Positions 23,218 to 31,776 of a stretch of 51,203 nt of DNA are shown here, one piece after another. The stretch is from Roseovarius tolerans (GTDB lineage Bacteria; Pseudomonadota; Alphaproteobacteria; Rhodobacterales; Rhodobacteraceae). The notes under the pieces were generated by a model. The model was not told where the DNA came from, searched no databases, and saw only the letters and a list, made by a program, of their open reading frames with translations. Position numbers and translations under genes: made by a program. Position 1 is the stretch's first letter, and each line of letters starts with the position of its first letter. Location: NCBI RefSeq assembly GCF_900109855.1, contig NZ_FOBO01000022.1, positions 1 through 51,203 on the forward strand, in the 5' to 3' direction.

Positions 23218-24087
23218 ATGTCTGACTACAACTTTGCCTATCTCGACGAGCAGACCAAGCGGATGATCCGCCGCGCCATTCTCAAGGGGCTGGCGATCCC
23301 CGGCTATCAGGTGCCGTTTGCCAGCCGTGAAATGCCGATGCCCTATGGCTGGGGCACCGGCGGCGTGCAGGTCTCTGCCGCCTGCCTGACCCCGGATGAC
23401 ACGTTCAAGGTGATCGACCAAGGGGCGGATGACACCACCAACGCGGTCTCGATCCGCAAGTTTTTCGAGAAGACCGCCCAAGTCGCCACCACCGAGGAAA
23501 CCGCGCGGGCGAGTCTGATCCAGACCCGTCACCGCATCCCCGAGGAGGCGCTGAGCGAGGATCAGATCCTTGTCTACCAGGTGCCGATCCCCGAACCGCT
23601 GCGCTTTCTGGAGCCGTCGGAGGTGGAGACCCGCAAGATGCACAGCCTTGAGGAATACGGCCTCATGCATGTGAAACTCTACGAGGACATCAGCCAGCAC
23701 GGGGCGATTGCCACCGCCTATGCCTATCCGGTCAAGGTCGAGGGGCGCTATGTGATGGACCCCTCGCCAATCCCGAAATTCGACAATCCGAAACTGGGCA
23801 TGGCGGCGATCCAGCTCTTTGGTGCAGGGCGCGAACAGCGGATTTACGCGCTGCCGCCCTATACGGCGGTCGTCAGTCTCGATTTTGAGGATCACCCGTT
23901 CGAGCCGAGCAAGGCCGATCACGATTGCGATCTGTGCGGGGCCTCCGACAGCTATCTCGACGAGGTGATCGTGGATGATGCGGGCGGGCGGATGTTCGTC
24001 TGTTCCGACACCGATTATTGCCGGTCGCGCCGCGCGGCGGGCCATGTCGGCGCGCAGGGCGCCCCCTATGAGGAGGGTGCCGCATGA
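23218..24087 (+). CDS. phnJ: carbon-phosphorus lyase PhnJ (radical SAM-type)
   Basis: Protein of 289 residues that cleaves the C-P bond of ribose 1-phosphonate 5-phosphate, releasing the alkane and the cyclic phosphate. Cysteines at 237, 240, 262 and 268 (CDLC...CSDTDYC) reproduce exactly the spacing of the four functional cysteines of the E. coli enzyme: three bind the iron-sulfur cluster and one forms the thiyl radical. The start at 23218, within GGCATGTCTG, gives the usual SDYNFAYLDEQTKRMIRRA N-terminus. Its stop overlaps phnK (GCATGA). Confidence 0.96.
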   Translation: MSDYNFAYLDEQTKRMIRRAILKGLAIPGYQVPFASREMPMPYGWGTGGVQVSAACLTPDDTFKVIDQGADDTTNAVSIRKFFEKTAQVATTEETARASLIQTRHRIPEEALSEDQILVYQVPIPEPLRFLEPSEVETRKMHSLEEYGLMHVKLYEDISQHGAIATAYAYPVKVEGRYVMDPSPIPKFDNPKLGMAAIQLFGAGREQRIYALPPYTAVVSLDFEDHPFEPSKADHDCDLCGASDSYLDEVIVDDAGGRMFVCSDTDYCRSRRAAGHVGAQGAPYEEGAA

Positions 24088-24854
24088 CACCGCTATTGCA
24101 GGTTCAGGGTATCGCAAAATTCTACGGGGCGCGGCGCGGCTGCGAGGATGTGAGCTTTGACCTCTACCCCGGCGAGGTGATGGGCATCGTCGGCGAGAGC
24201 GGCTCGGGCAAATCGACGCTTCTGTCGTGCCTTGCCGGGCATCTGCCGCCCGACCGGGGCGAGGTGATTTTCGACACCCGAGCGGATGGCCCGCGCGACA
24301 CGCTGACCATGTCCGAACCCGAGCGCCGCATGCTGATGCGCACCGATTGGGCCTTTGTTCACCAGCACGCGCGCGACGGGCTGCGCATGGGGGTTTCGGC
24401 GGGCGGCAATGTGGGCGAACGGCTGATGGCTGTGGGCGCGCGGCATTATGGCGATATCCGCGATCAGGCGGTGGATTGGCTGGGCCGGGTCGAGATCGCG
24501 GCCGACCGGGTGGACGACAAGCCGCAGGCGTTTTCGGGGGGCATGCAGCAACGCTTGCAAATCGCCCGCAATCTGGTGACCGGCCCGCGCCTCGTGTTTA
24601 TGGACGAGCCGACCGGCGGGCTTGACGTGAGCGTGCAGGCGCGACTTCTGGATCTGTTGCGCGGATTAGTGCGCGAAATGGGCCTCTCGGCAATCATCGT
24701 GACGCATGATCTGGCGGTGGTGCGCCTGCTGGCCGACCGGCTGATGGTGATGAAGGATGGCCGCGTGGTCGAGGACGGGCTGACCGATCAGGTGCTTGAT
24801 GATCCACAGCATGGCTATACGCAATTGCTGGTGTCGAGCGTGTTGCAGGTGTGA
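24084..24854 (+). CDS. phnK: C-P lyase ATP-binding subunit PhnK
   Basis: Protein of 256 residues of the ABC ATPase type. Walker A GESGSGKST (38-46), signature FSGGMQQRLQIARNL and Walker B LVFMDEPTGG are present. In the known complex PhnK docks on PhnJ and drives a conformational change. It is not a transporter subunit. The ATG overlaps the phnJ stop by four bases. Confidence 0.95.
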   Translation: MTPLLQVQGIAKFYGARRGCEDVSFDLYPGEVMGIVGESGSGKSTLLSCLAGHLPPDRGEVIFDTRADGPRDTLTMSEPERRMLMRTDWAFVHQHARDGLRMGVSAGGNVGERLMAVGARHYGDIRDQAVDWLGRVEIAADRVDDKPQAFSGGMQQRLQIARNLVTGPRLVFMDEPTGGLDVSVQARLLDLLRGLVREMGLSAIIVTHDLAVVRLLADRLMVMKDGRVVEDGLTDQVLDDPQHGYTQLLVSSVLQV

Positions 24855-24879
24855 GCAAGGCAGGAAAGGGACTGATGCG

Positions 24880-25563
24880 ATGATCGAGATCGAAGGTCTG
24901 GGCAAAAGCTTTACCCTGCACAATCAGGGCGGTGCGGTGATCCCGGTGATGGCGGGCGCGCATCTGCGGGTGGCGCGCGGTGAGTGCGTGGCGCTGACGG
25001 GCACGTCGGGTGCGGGCAAATCCACCCTTATGCGGATGATCTACGGCAATTACCGCGCCAGTGCCGGGCAGATCATGGTGGGCGAGTCCGACATCGCCCA
25101 AGCCGCGCCGCGCGAGATCATCCAACTCCGGCGCGACACGCTCGGCTATGTCAGCCAGTTCCTGAGGGTCGTGCCGCGCGTGCCGACGCGCGAGGTGGTG
25201 GCAGAGCCGCTCCTGACCCTTGGCGTGACGCGGACGGACGCCATCGCGCGGGCCGAGGCGCTGCTGGCGCGGCTCAACATCCCCGAGGCGCTGTGGTCGC
25301 TCAGCCCCACAACGTTTTCGGGCGGCGAGCAGCAGCGGGTGAACATCGCGCGCGGCTTTGCCCACGCCTTTCCCGCGCTGCTGCTGGATGAGCCGACCGC
25401 CAGCCTCGATGCCGCCAATCGCGAGGTGGTGATGGGCCTCATCGAGGAGGCCAAGGCGCGCGGGGCGGCGATCATCGGCATCTTTCACGACGAGGCGGCG
25501 CGCGGCCAGGTCTGCGACCGCGAGGTCGATGTGGGTGCCTTTGCCCCGGAGCAGGCGGCATGA
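24880..25563 (+). CDS. phnL: C-P lyase ATP-binding subunit PhnL
   Basis: Protein of 227 residues, an ABC-type ATPase needed together with PhnG, PhnH and PhnI for the first step. Walker A GTSGAGKST (41-49), signature FSGGEQQRVNIARG, Walker B ALLLDEPTAS. The start at 24880 gives the typical IEIEGLGKSFTLHNQGG N-terminus and has GGAAAGGG upstream. A longer frame opening inside phnK is not protein-like. The stop overlaps phnN (ATGA). Confidence 0.94.
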   Translation: MIEIEGLGKSFTLHNQGGAVIPVMAGAHLRVARGECVALTGTSGAGKSTLMRMIYGNYRASAGQIMVGESDIAQAAPREIIQLRRDTLGYVSQFLRVVPRVPTREVVAEPLLTLGVTRTDAIARAEALLARLNIPEALWSLSPTTFSGGEQQRVNIARGFAHAFPALLLDEPTASLDAANREVVMGLIEEAKARGAAIIGIFHDEAARGQVCDREVDVGAFAPEQAA

Positions 25564-26108
25564 CCAAGGGGCGTCTCATTGCCGTGGTGGGCCCCTCGGG
25601 CGTGGGCAAGGACACGTTGATGCGCGCGATGGTGGCGGAGCGCCCCGGGCTGCGCCGGGTGCGCCGGGTCATCACCCGGCCCGTCGATGATGGCGGCGAG
25701 GGGCATGAGCCGGTGACCGAAGCCGAATTCGAGGCGCGCCGCAAGGAGGGCGGCTTTGCCCTCGACTGGCGCGCGCACGGGCTGCGCTACGGTGTGCCGG
25801 TGGGCATCTGCATGGATCTCGGCGCGGGGCGCGATCTGCTGGTCAACCTGTCGCGCGGTGTGCTGGCGCAGGCGCAAGCGCGCTATCCTCGGCTGATCGT
25901 GCTGCATCTGACGGCGACACCCGAGGTGCTGGCCGCGCGTCTTGCCACGCGCGGGCGCGAGGCGGCAGGCGATATCGCGGAACGGCTGGAGGGCGCGGAG
26001 ATGGCCCTGGCCGAGGGCGCGTGGCCGGTGGTGACGCTCGACACCGATGCGCCCGTCGGGCGGCTCGCCAAGCGGGCGATCAAGCTGGTCTACGGGGTGA
26101 AGACGTGA
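25560..26108 (+). CDS. phnN: ribose 1,5-bisphosphate phosphokinase PhnN
   Basis: Protein of 182 residues that makes PRPP from ribose 1,5-bisphosphate, salvaging the ribose left by the C-P lyase route. The fold is guanylate-kinase-like, with the P-loop GPSGVGKDT at 11-19 and the VRRVITRP segment that contacts substrate. It ends the rightward operon. Its last 19 bp overlap the 3' end of the convergent 2H phosphodiesterase gene. Confidence 0.92.
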   Translation: MTKGRLIAVVGPSGVGKDTLMRAMVAERPGLRRVRRVITRPVDDGGEGHEPVTEAEFEARRKEGGFALDWRAHGLRYGVPVGICMDLGAGRDLLVNLSRGVLAQAQARYPRLIVLHLTATPEVLAARLATRGREAAGDIAERLEGAEMALAEGAWPVVTLDTDAPVGRLAKRAIKLVYGVKT

Positions 26109-26776
26109 CGCGCGATCAGGTGAAACCGGCCTTGGGCATCCTCGCCCATCAGCGACAGTGCATCAATGGGATAGGGGCGCGGCAGGAGCGGTATGGATTT
26201 CGCCGTGAGGATATCGCGCATCACGGGCAATTCGGATTTCGGCCGCTTGCCGGTGAGGGTGATGTGAAAGCGGAAGCCCTCCATCACATGCGGATAGCCC
26301 CAGTCCATGAGCCGCGCCTCTTGATCGGGGCTCAGCCCGCCCGCGCGGCGGTGGGCCAATTCCGCCTCCGAGAGCGGGGCGCGAAACGGCTCGAACGCGC
26401 GCACGGTCTCGGCGGCGAGCGCGTCAAGCGCGGTTGTGTCGCCCTCGGGCATCAGCGCGAGAAACCGGCCAAGCGCGGTGACGGCGAGGCCATCGAGCAG
26501 AACCGGTTGCGCCTGCGCGCAGAACTGCGCGAAAGCCGCTCGCAATGCGGCCTCGTCCTGCCCCTCGGCCAGCCGAAACGGCGGTTTCATCGTGGCATGC
26601 AGCCCGTATTTGCGCGGGGTTTCGGTGATCTCGGCCACCGGCGCGGGCAGGCCCGCCACCTCGGGATGCGCGATTGCGGTGCCCCGGGTCGCATCCCATC
26701 CGAGCCAGGCTGCGCCGAACTCGGAAAACGCCCCTTCGGGCGGCGTGTAATAGACAGCGTAGCGGGTGAATTGCAT
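26090..26776 (-). CDS. 2H phosphodiesterase-like phosphonate protein (DUF1045)
   Basis: Protein of 228 residues matching the DUF1045/TIGR03223 group found in phn clusters. Two His-x-Thr type motifs mark the 2H phosphoesterase fold: HATMKPPF and HITLTG. A likely role is opening of the cyclic 5-phosphoribosyl 1,2-phosphate released by PhnJ, which PhnP does elsewhere. No phnP is seen here. The ATG at 26776 is chosen; a GTG two codons earlier is possible. A strong Pho-box-like site lies 40 bp upstream on its own strand. Confidence 0.85.
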   Translation of the reverse strand: MQFTRYAVYYTPPEGAFSEFGAAWLGWDATRGTAIAHPEVAGLPAPVAEITETPRKYGLHATMKPPFRLAEGQDEAALRAAFAQFCAQAQPVLLDGLAVTALGRFLALMPEGDTTALDALAAETVRAFEPFRAPLSEAELAHRRAGGLSPDQEARLMDWGYPHVMEGFRFHITLTGKRPKSELPVMRDILTAKSIPLLPRPYPIDALSLMGEDAQGRFHLIARHVFTP

Positions 26777-26815
26777 GGGCACACTCTTCGGTTTGACGCC
26801 CCCTGCCAGGAAAGC

Positions 26816-26833
26816 GTGACAGTGACATGACAG
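26816..26833 (-). promoter_or_regulatory. strong Pho box upstream of the DUF1045 gene, overlapping the phnM start
   Basis: Read on the minus strand: CTGTCAT-GTCA-CTGTCAC, two full heptamers at the exact 11-bp period of PhoB binding sites. It lies 40-57 bp before the ATG at 26776, as expected for phosphate-starvation activation. The plus-strand phnM ATG (26827) lies inside it, so PhoB binding may link the two divergent genes. Confidence 0.65.
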
Positions 26834-27969
26834 AAAACCTCATTCTCGCCAATGCGTTGTTGGTCATGCCGGGTGAGGTGCGCCCCGGCGCGCTGCATCT
26901 CAGGGACGGGCAGATCGCAGCCATCGACACCGGCACAAGCGTGCCCAAGGGGGCGGTGGATTGCGCCGGTGATTACCTCGCCCCCGGCCTGATCGAGCTG
27001 CATACCGACAACCTGGAGCGTCATATCCAGCCCCGCCCCAAGGTCGACTGGCCACATAACGCCGCCATCCTCGCGCATGATGCGGAACTGGCAAGCGTGG
27101 GCATCACCACTGTGTTCGATGCGATGCGCGTCGGCTCGGTGCCGACCGGGGTCGGGCGGTACAAGAAATATGCGCGCGGGCTGGCCGACGAACTCCTGAG
27201 CCTGCGCGCCGAGGACGCGCTCAAGATCAGCCATTTTCTGCATCTGCGCGCCGAGGTCTGTTCCGAGACGCTGGAAGAGGAGATGGAGGAGTTCGGGCCT
27301 GCGGACCGCGTCGGTATCGTCAGCCTGATGGACCACACACCGGGGCAGCGGCAGTTTCGCGATCTGACCAAGCTCGAGGCCTATATGAAGGGCAAGCACG
27401 CGCTGAACGATGCCGAGTTCGAGGCCCATATCGCGCAGCTCAGGGCGCTGCGCGACACCCATGGCGACCGGCACGAGGCCGCCGCCGTGGCCCATGCCGC
27501 CCGCTATGGCGCGGTGCTGGCGAGCCATGACGACACCACCGAGGCGCAGGTTGCGGTGTCGAAGGGTCATGGTATCCGGCTGGCGGAGTTTCCGACCACG
27601 GTGGAGGCCGCCCGCGCCTGTCATGCGCGCGGCATCTCCGTCATCATGGGCGCGCCCAACCTGATCCGGGGTGGGTCACATTCCGGCAATGTCGCCGCCA
27701 GCGATCTGGCCGATCTTGGACATCTCGATATCCTGTCGTCGGATTACGTGCCCTCGGCGCTTTTGCTGGCAGCGGTGCAACTGGGCCATCGCTGGGGCAA
27801 TATGGCGCGCGGTATGGCCACCGTCACGATGAACCCCGCGCGCGCCGTGGGGCTTATGGATCGCGGGCGGCTGGAACTGGGCACGCGCGCTGATCTCATC
27901 CGTTTTCGGCTGCGCGGCGACGCGCCCGCCCTGCGCGGGGTCTGGTCGCGGGGCCTGCGCGCGGGCTGA
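26827..27969 (+). CDS. phnM: ribose 1-methylphosphonate triphosphate diphosphatase PhnM
   Basis: Protein of 380 residues of the amidohydrolase superfamily that removes pyrophosphate from the triphosphate made by PhnI-G-H-L, giving the PhnJ substrate. Metal ligands are expected in LIELHTDNLERH (56-67), DHTPGQ, SHDDTTEAQ and SSDYVPSALL. The length matches the family. It starts 51 bp from the divergent DUF1045 gene. The ATG lies within the Pho-box-like sequence. Confidence 0.94.
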   Translation: MTENLILANALLVMPGEVRPGALHLRDGQIAAIDTGTSVPKGAVDCAGDYLAPGLIELHTDNLERHIQPRPKVDWPHNAAILAHDAELASVGITTVFDAMRVGSVPTGVGRYKKYARGLADELLSLRAEDALKISHFLHLRAEVCSETLEEEMEEFGPADRVGIVSLMDHTPGQRQFRDLTKLEAYMKGKHALNDAEFEAHIAQLRALRDTHGDRHEAAAVAHAARYGAVLASHDDTTEAQVAVSKGHGIRLAEFPTTVEAARACHARGISVIMGAPNLIRGGSHSGNVAASDLADLGHLDILSSDYVPSALLLAAVQLGHRWGNMARGMATVTMNPARAVGLMDRGRLELGTRADLIRFRLRGDAPALRGVWSRGLRAG

Positions 27970-28042
27970 GCCGGTGCTTTGACAAGACCGCGGCGTGGGC
28001 GCATAACAGGAGCGATTTCAAACGCTTGCCCCGGAGTTCGTC

Positions 28043-28741
28043 ATGACAGACCCGCTATTCGCCGTTCCCGCCGCCCCCCTTGTCCCGGTCGAGGGCGAGA
28101 CCGGGGCCTTTCCGGTGCGGCGGATTTTCTGCGTCGGGCGCAATTATGCCGCCCATGCTGCCGAGATGGGCAACGAGGTGGACCGCGAGGCGCCGTTCTA
28201 CTTCACCAAGTCGGCGCATGATATCTGCCTGAGCGGGGCGACGATCCCCTATCCGCTGGAAACGCGCGACTGCCATCACGAGATGGAATTCGTCGTCGCC
28301 ATCGGCGCGCCTGCCTTCCGGGTCAGCGAGATCGAGGCGATGGCGGCGATCTATGGCTATGCCTGCGGCATCGACCTGACCCGCCGCGACCTGCAGGCCG
28401 CGGCCAAGGAAAAGCGCCGTCCCTGGGATCTGGGCAAGGATTTCGAGCATTCAGCGATCATCGCCCCGATCACGCCCAAGGCGGCGTTTGGCGAGATCGG
28501 CGATCAGGCGATCCGGCTGGCGGTGGACGGCACGGTGACGCAGGACGCGCGGCTGTCGGACATGGTGTGGTCCGTGCCCGAGGTCATCGCGCATCTGTCG
28601 CGGTTCTACCATCTGCAGCCGGGGGATCTGATCTATACCGGCACGCCCGCAGGCGTCGGGCCGGTTGCGCCGGGCAACGTGCTGCTGGGCGAGGTCGACG
28701 GCCTTGCCCCGCTGCATCTGAGCATCGGCCCGGCGGAGTGA
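28043..28741 (+). CDS. fumarylacetoacetate hydrolase family protein
   Basis: Protein of 232 residues of the FAH fold. Members cleave or decarboxylate beta-diketo or oxaloacetate-like acids with a divalent metal. Features: FCVGRNYAAHAAEMGN near the N-terminus, the HHEMEFVVAIG metal-binding stretch, GYACGIDLTRRDLQ, and the C-terminal GDLIYTGTPAGVGPV. The compact size suggests a fumarylpyruvate- or acylpyruvate-type hydrolase. It lies 73 bp after phnM. A direct link with phosphonate use is not evident. Confidence 0.88.
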   Translation: MTDPLFAVPAAPLVPVEGETGAFPVRRIFCVGRNYAAHAAEMGNEVDREAPFYFTKSAHDICLSGATIPYPLETRDCHHEMEFVVAIGAPAFRVSEIEAMAAIYGYACGIDLTRRDLQAAAKEKRRPWDLGKDFEHSAIIAPITPKAAFGEIGDQAIRLAVDGTVTQDARLSDMVWSVPEVIAHLSRFYHLQPGDLIYTGTPAGVGPVAPGNVLLGEVDGLAPLHLSIGPAE

Positions 28742-28746
28742 GCGGC

Positions 28747-29700
28747 ATGGCCGAAAGCCGTCTGCAACACATGCCGGTGACGCTCTTTACCGTGGTGATG
28801 GGGCTGTGCGGGTTTACCCTCGCGCTGCGCGCGGGCGAGGCGGCGTTGGGGCTGGGCCATGTCGCCTCGGCCGTGACGCATTGGTTCACCATGGGGATCT
28901 TTGCCGCGATCGCCCTGGGCTATCTGGCCAAGCTGCTGCGCCATCCGGCTGCCGTGCAGGCCGAATGGCAGCATCCCGTGAAACTCGCGTTTTTCCCGGC
29001 AATTTCGATCGCACTGGTGCTGATGTCGATTGTCATGCTGGCGCCCTATCCGGGGCTGGCGCGGGCGATGTGGCTGGTGGCGGTGCCGATGCAACTGGCC
29101 CTGACGCTGGCGGTGGTGAATGGCTGGATCAGCGCGCGCGCGTTCCAGCACGGCCACCTGTCGCCGGCGTGGTTCATCCCCGCCGTCGGCAACGTGATCG
29201 TGGCGATTGCGGGCGTGCCCCTGGGCTATATCGAAATCAGCTGGTTCTTTACCAGCGTCGGGCTGATCTTCTGGATCGTGATGCTGGTGCTGGTGATGAA
29301 CCGGCTGATCTTTCACGATCCGTTGCCAGAGCGGTTGCAGCCCTCGCTGGTGATCCTGATCGCGCCGCCCTCGGTGGGCTATCTCGCCTGGGTGGCGCTG
29401 GTCGGCGGGGTGGATGAATTCGCGCGGGTTCTGCTGAACTGCGCCTATCTCTTCACGCTGATCGTGGCGGTGCAATTGCCGAAACTGCTGCGATTGCCGT
29501 TCTCGCTCGCCTTCTGGGCGCTCAGCTTTCCGGTGGCCGGGGCGGTGCTGGCGAGCCTTGCGCATGCGCAGATGACTGGCTCGGCGGGGCATCGGCTGAT
29601 CGGTCTGGCGCTACTGGCGGTGCTCTGCGTGATCATCGCGGGGCTGATCTGGCGCACGGCGCGCGCGTTACAGGCGGGTGCGATCTTTCAGCCGGATTGA
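28747..29700 (+). CDS. SLAC1/TehA-family membrane protein
   Basis: Integral membrane protein of 317 residues with about ten hydrophobic segments. N-terminal MPVTLFTVVMGLCGFTLALR and the repeated pattern of paired helices fit the voltage-dependent anion channel/TehA family, which moves anions or protects against tellurite. The start at 28747 lies five bases after the FAH gene stop, so both are one transcript. It ends 12 bp before an intergenic repeat element. Confidence 0.75.
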   Translation: MAESRLQHMPVTLFTVVMGLCGFTLALRAGEAALGLGHVASAVTHWFTMGIFAAIALGYLAKLLRHPAAVQAEWQHPVKLAFFPAISIALVLMSIVMLAPYPGLARAMWLVAVPMQLALTLAVVNGWISARAFQHGHLSPAWFIPAVGNVIVAIAGVPLGYIEISWFFTSVGLIFWIVMLVLVMNRLIFHDPLPERLQPSLVILIAPPSVGYLAWVALVGGVDEFARVLLNCAYLFTLIVAVQLPKLLRLPFSLAFWALSFPVAGAVLASLAHAQMTGSAGHRLIGLALLAVLCVIIAGLIWRTARALQAGAIFQPD

Positions 29701-29711
29701 TGGGGATGGTT

Positions 29712-29934
29712 CTGGCCTGGAGCTGCCGTTGCCATGAGCCGCGCATCGTCGTGCCGCGGTGTGGCGATCCTAGGCTAGTTTGGCAGTGCTTTATGGCAGC
29801 CAAGCCCAAAAAACATCAGAGCGCAGAGCAGGTTGCAGCCAAATCGCCGCGCCGGGGGGCGGCACGGCGATGCGCGGCGGCCTTACGGCCGCGTTTCGCA
29901 CAGGTGCTTCAACCGAAGGTCCGCTCCAGGCCAG
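29712..29934 (+). repeat. intergenic repeat element, copy 1
   Basis: Starts CTGGCCTGGAGC (29712-29723) and ends with its exact complement GCTCCAGGCCAG (29923-29934). Inside are the hairpins GCGGCC/GGCCGC and ATCGCC/GGCGAT. It lies between two convergent gene ends. Copy 2 has the same length and opposite orientation. Confidence 0.7.
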
Positions 29935-29941
29935 GCCAAAC

Positions 29942-31630
29942 CTACCCCAGCAACCGCCGTGCAATCACCTGCGCCTGAATCTCTGCCGCGCCCTCGAAGA
30001 TATTGAGGATACGCGCATCGCACAGGATGCGGCTGATCGTGTATTCCAGCGCGAACCCGTTGCCGCCATGGATCTGCAGCCCGTTATCCGCCGCCGCCCA
30101 GGCGACGCGCGCACCAAGCAGCTTGGCCATCCCGGCCTCCAGATCACAGCGCCGCCCGTTGTCCTTTTCCCAGGCCGAGAAATAGGTCAGCTGACGCGCC
30201 ACCATGATTTCCACCGCCATCATCGCCAGCTTGCTCGAGACGCGCGGGAAGGCGATCAGCGGCTTGCCGAACTGCTTGCGATCAATCGCATATTTCATCG
30301 CCACATCGAGCGCCGATTGCGCGACGCCGATGGCGCGCGCGGCGGTCTGGATGCGAGCCGATTCAAACGTCTCCATCAGCTGCTTGAAGCCCTTGCCCTC
30401 TTCGCCGCCCAGCAGGTTCTCGCCCTTGACGTGGAAATTGTCGAAGCCAAGCTCGTATTCCTTCATGCCGCGATAGCCCAGCACCTCGATCTCGCCGCCG
30501 GTCATGCCGGGGGTCGGGAAGGGATGCTCATCCGTGCCCGGCTCTTTCTCGGCGAGGAACATCGACAGGCCCCGGTGATCGGTGGTGTCGGGCACCGTGC
30601 GCGCCAGAAGCGTCATCACATGGGTGCGCGCGGCATGAGTGATCCAGGTCTTGTTGCCGGTGACGTTCCAGTCGCCATTGTCATCGCGCACCGCCCGGGT
30701 GCGCAATGCACCAAGATCAGAGCCGGTGTTGGGTTCGGTGAAAACCGCCGTCGGCAGCGTCTCGGCACTCGCCAGACGCGGCAGCCATTTTTCCTTCTGC
30801 TCCTGCGTGCCGCCGGCAAGGATCAACTCGGCGGCGATTTCCGAGCGCGTGCCGAGGCTGCCCACCCCGATGTAGCCACGGCTGAGTTCCTCGGAGACCA
30901 CACACATCGACGCTTTGCTGAGGCCGAAGCCGCCGAATTCCTCGGGGATGGTGAGGCCGAAGACACCCATTTCCGCCAATTCCTCGATGATCTCCATCGG
31001 AATGAGCTCATCCTTGAGATGCCACTCATGGGCAAACGGCTCGACCTTTTCCACCGCAAAGCGGCGGAACTGCTCGCGAATCATCTCCAGCTCATCATCG
31101 AGCCCGGAGCGCCCGACGGTGATCTCGGCGGCGCGTTCCTGCATCAACTCCACCAGCCGGGTGCGCGCGGCCTGGCTGTTGCCGCGCGCCATCAGGGTCT
31201 GCACCTCAGAACATTGAAAGCCGCTGAGCGCATCCCAGCCAAGGCCCAGATCCTGCAGGCGCACCATCTCACCCTGATTCATCTGGATGCCACCCGCGAT
31301 CTGATGCAGGTATTCGCCGAACGCGATCTGGTGGATCAGCTGCTCGACCTCGCCGAACTGGCCCTGCTCGTGCAGCCGGGTGGCCCAGTTCTGCATCTGA
31401 CGCAGCGATTCGACATAGGTGGCCAGCCACGCCAGCCCGTGCGCGGCGGTCTGATGCGCCTCGATCTCGGCACCCGAGACCCGGCCATCGACGGTGACGA
31501 GATCGGCGACAGAGGTTTTCGCACGCTCCAGCACGGTCTCGACCGGGGCAACCGCCGCACCGGTCAGCGCCAGAAGGTCATCCAGAATCGTCGGCTGGGC
31601 CATTGCAATGTCCTGTCCGTCATGTGCCAT
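29942..31630 (-). CDS. mcd: (2S)-methylsuccinyl-CoA dehydrogenase
   Basis: Protein of 562 residues: an acyl-CoA dehydrogenase core from about 170 on, with an N-terminal helical extension (LDDLLALTGAAVAPVETVLERA) that ordinary 380-residue members lack. The extension and length are characteristic of Mcd, which oxidises methylsuccinyl-CoA to mesaconyl-CoA in the ethylmalonyl-CoA pathway of acetate assimilation. Core signatures are AVFTEPNTGSDLGALRTRA, GLSMFLAEKE and the C-terminal GGNGFALEYTISRILCDARI. FAD is the expected cofactor. The ATG at 31630 has AGGA upstream. Another ATG nine codons later is possible. A large open frame on the opposite strand is a shadow. Confidence 0.85.
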   Translation of the reverse strand: MAHDGQDIAMAQPTILDDLLALTGAAVAPVETVLERAKTSVADLVTVDGRVSGAEIEAHQTAAHGLAWLATYVESLRQMQNWATRLHEQGQFGEVEQLIHQIAFGEYLHQIAGGIQMNQGEMVRLQDLGLGWDALSGFQCSEVQTLMARGNSQAARTRLVELMQERAAEITVGRSGLDDELEMIREQFRRFAVEKVEPFAHEWHLKDELIPMEIIEELAEMGVFGLTIPEEFGGFGLSKASMCVVSEELSRGYIGVGSLGTRSEIAAELILAGGTQEQKEKWLPRLASAETLPTAVFTEPNTGSDLGALRTRAVRDDNGDWNVTGNKTWITHAARTHVMTLLARTVPDTTDHRGLSMFLAEKEPGTDEHPFPTPGMTGGEIEVLGYRGMKEYELGFDNFHVKGENLLGGEEGKGFKQLMETFESARIQTAARAIGVAQSALDVAMKYAIDRKQFGKPLIAFPRVSSKLAMMAVEIMVARQLTYFSAWEKDNGRRCDLEAGMAKLLGARVAWAAADNGLQIHGGNGFALEYTISRILCDARILNIFEGAAEIQAQVIARRLLG

Positions 31631-31776
31631 GAATCGCATCCTTTTCCTGATCTGCTGCCTTTTATCTATTATGCAGGTGCAGCGCAACTATTATGCCAAT
31701 TGTCGCAGGTTTTTGATCTAAAGTTGCGTATTGATTTATTGCACTGCGGCGCTACCGACATGCTACCACACCAGAC

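Noticed and set aside
23167..24117. 316-codon minus-strand frame opposite phnJ
   Set aside because: phnJ has all four functional cysteines on the plus strand. The opposite frame is a GC-rich shadow.
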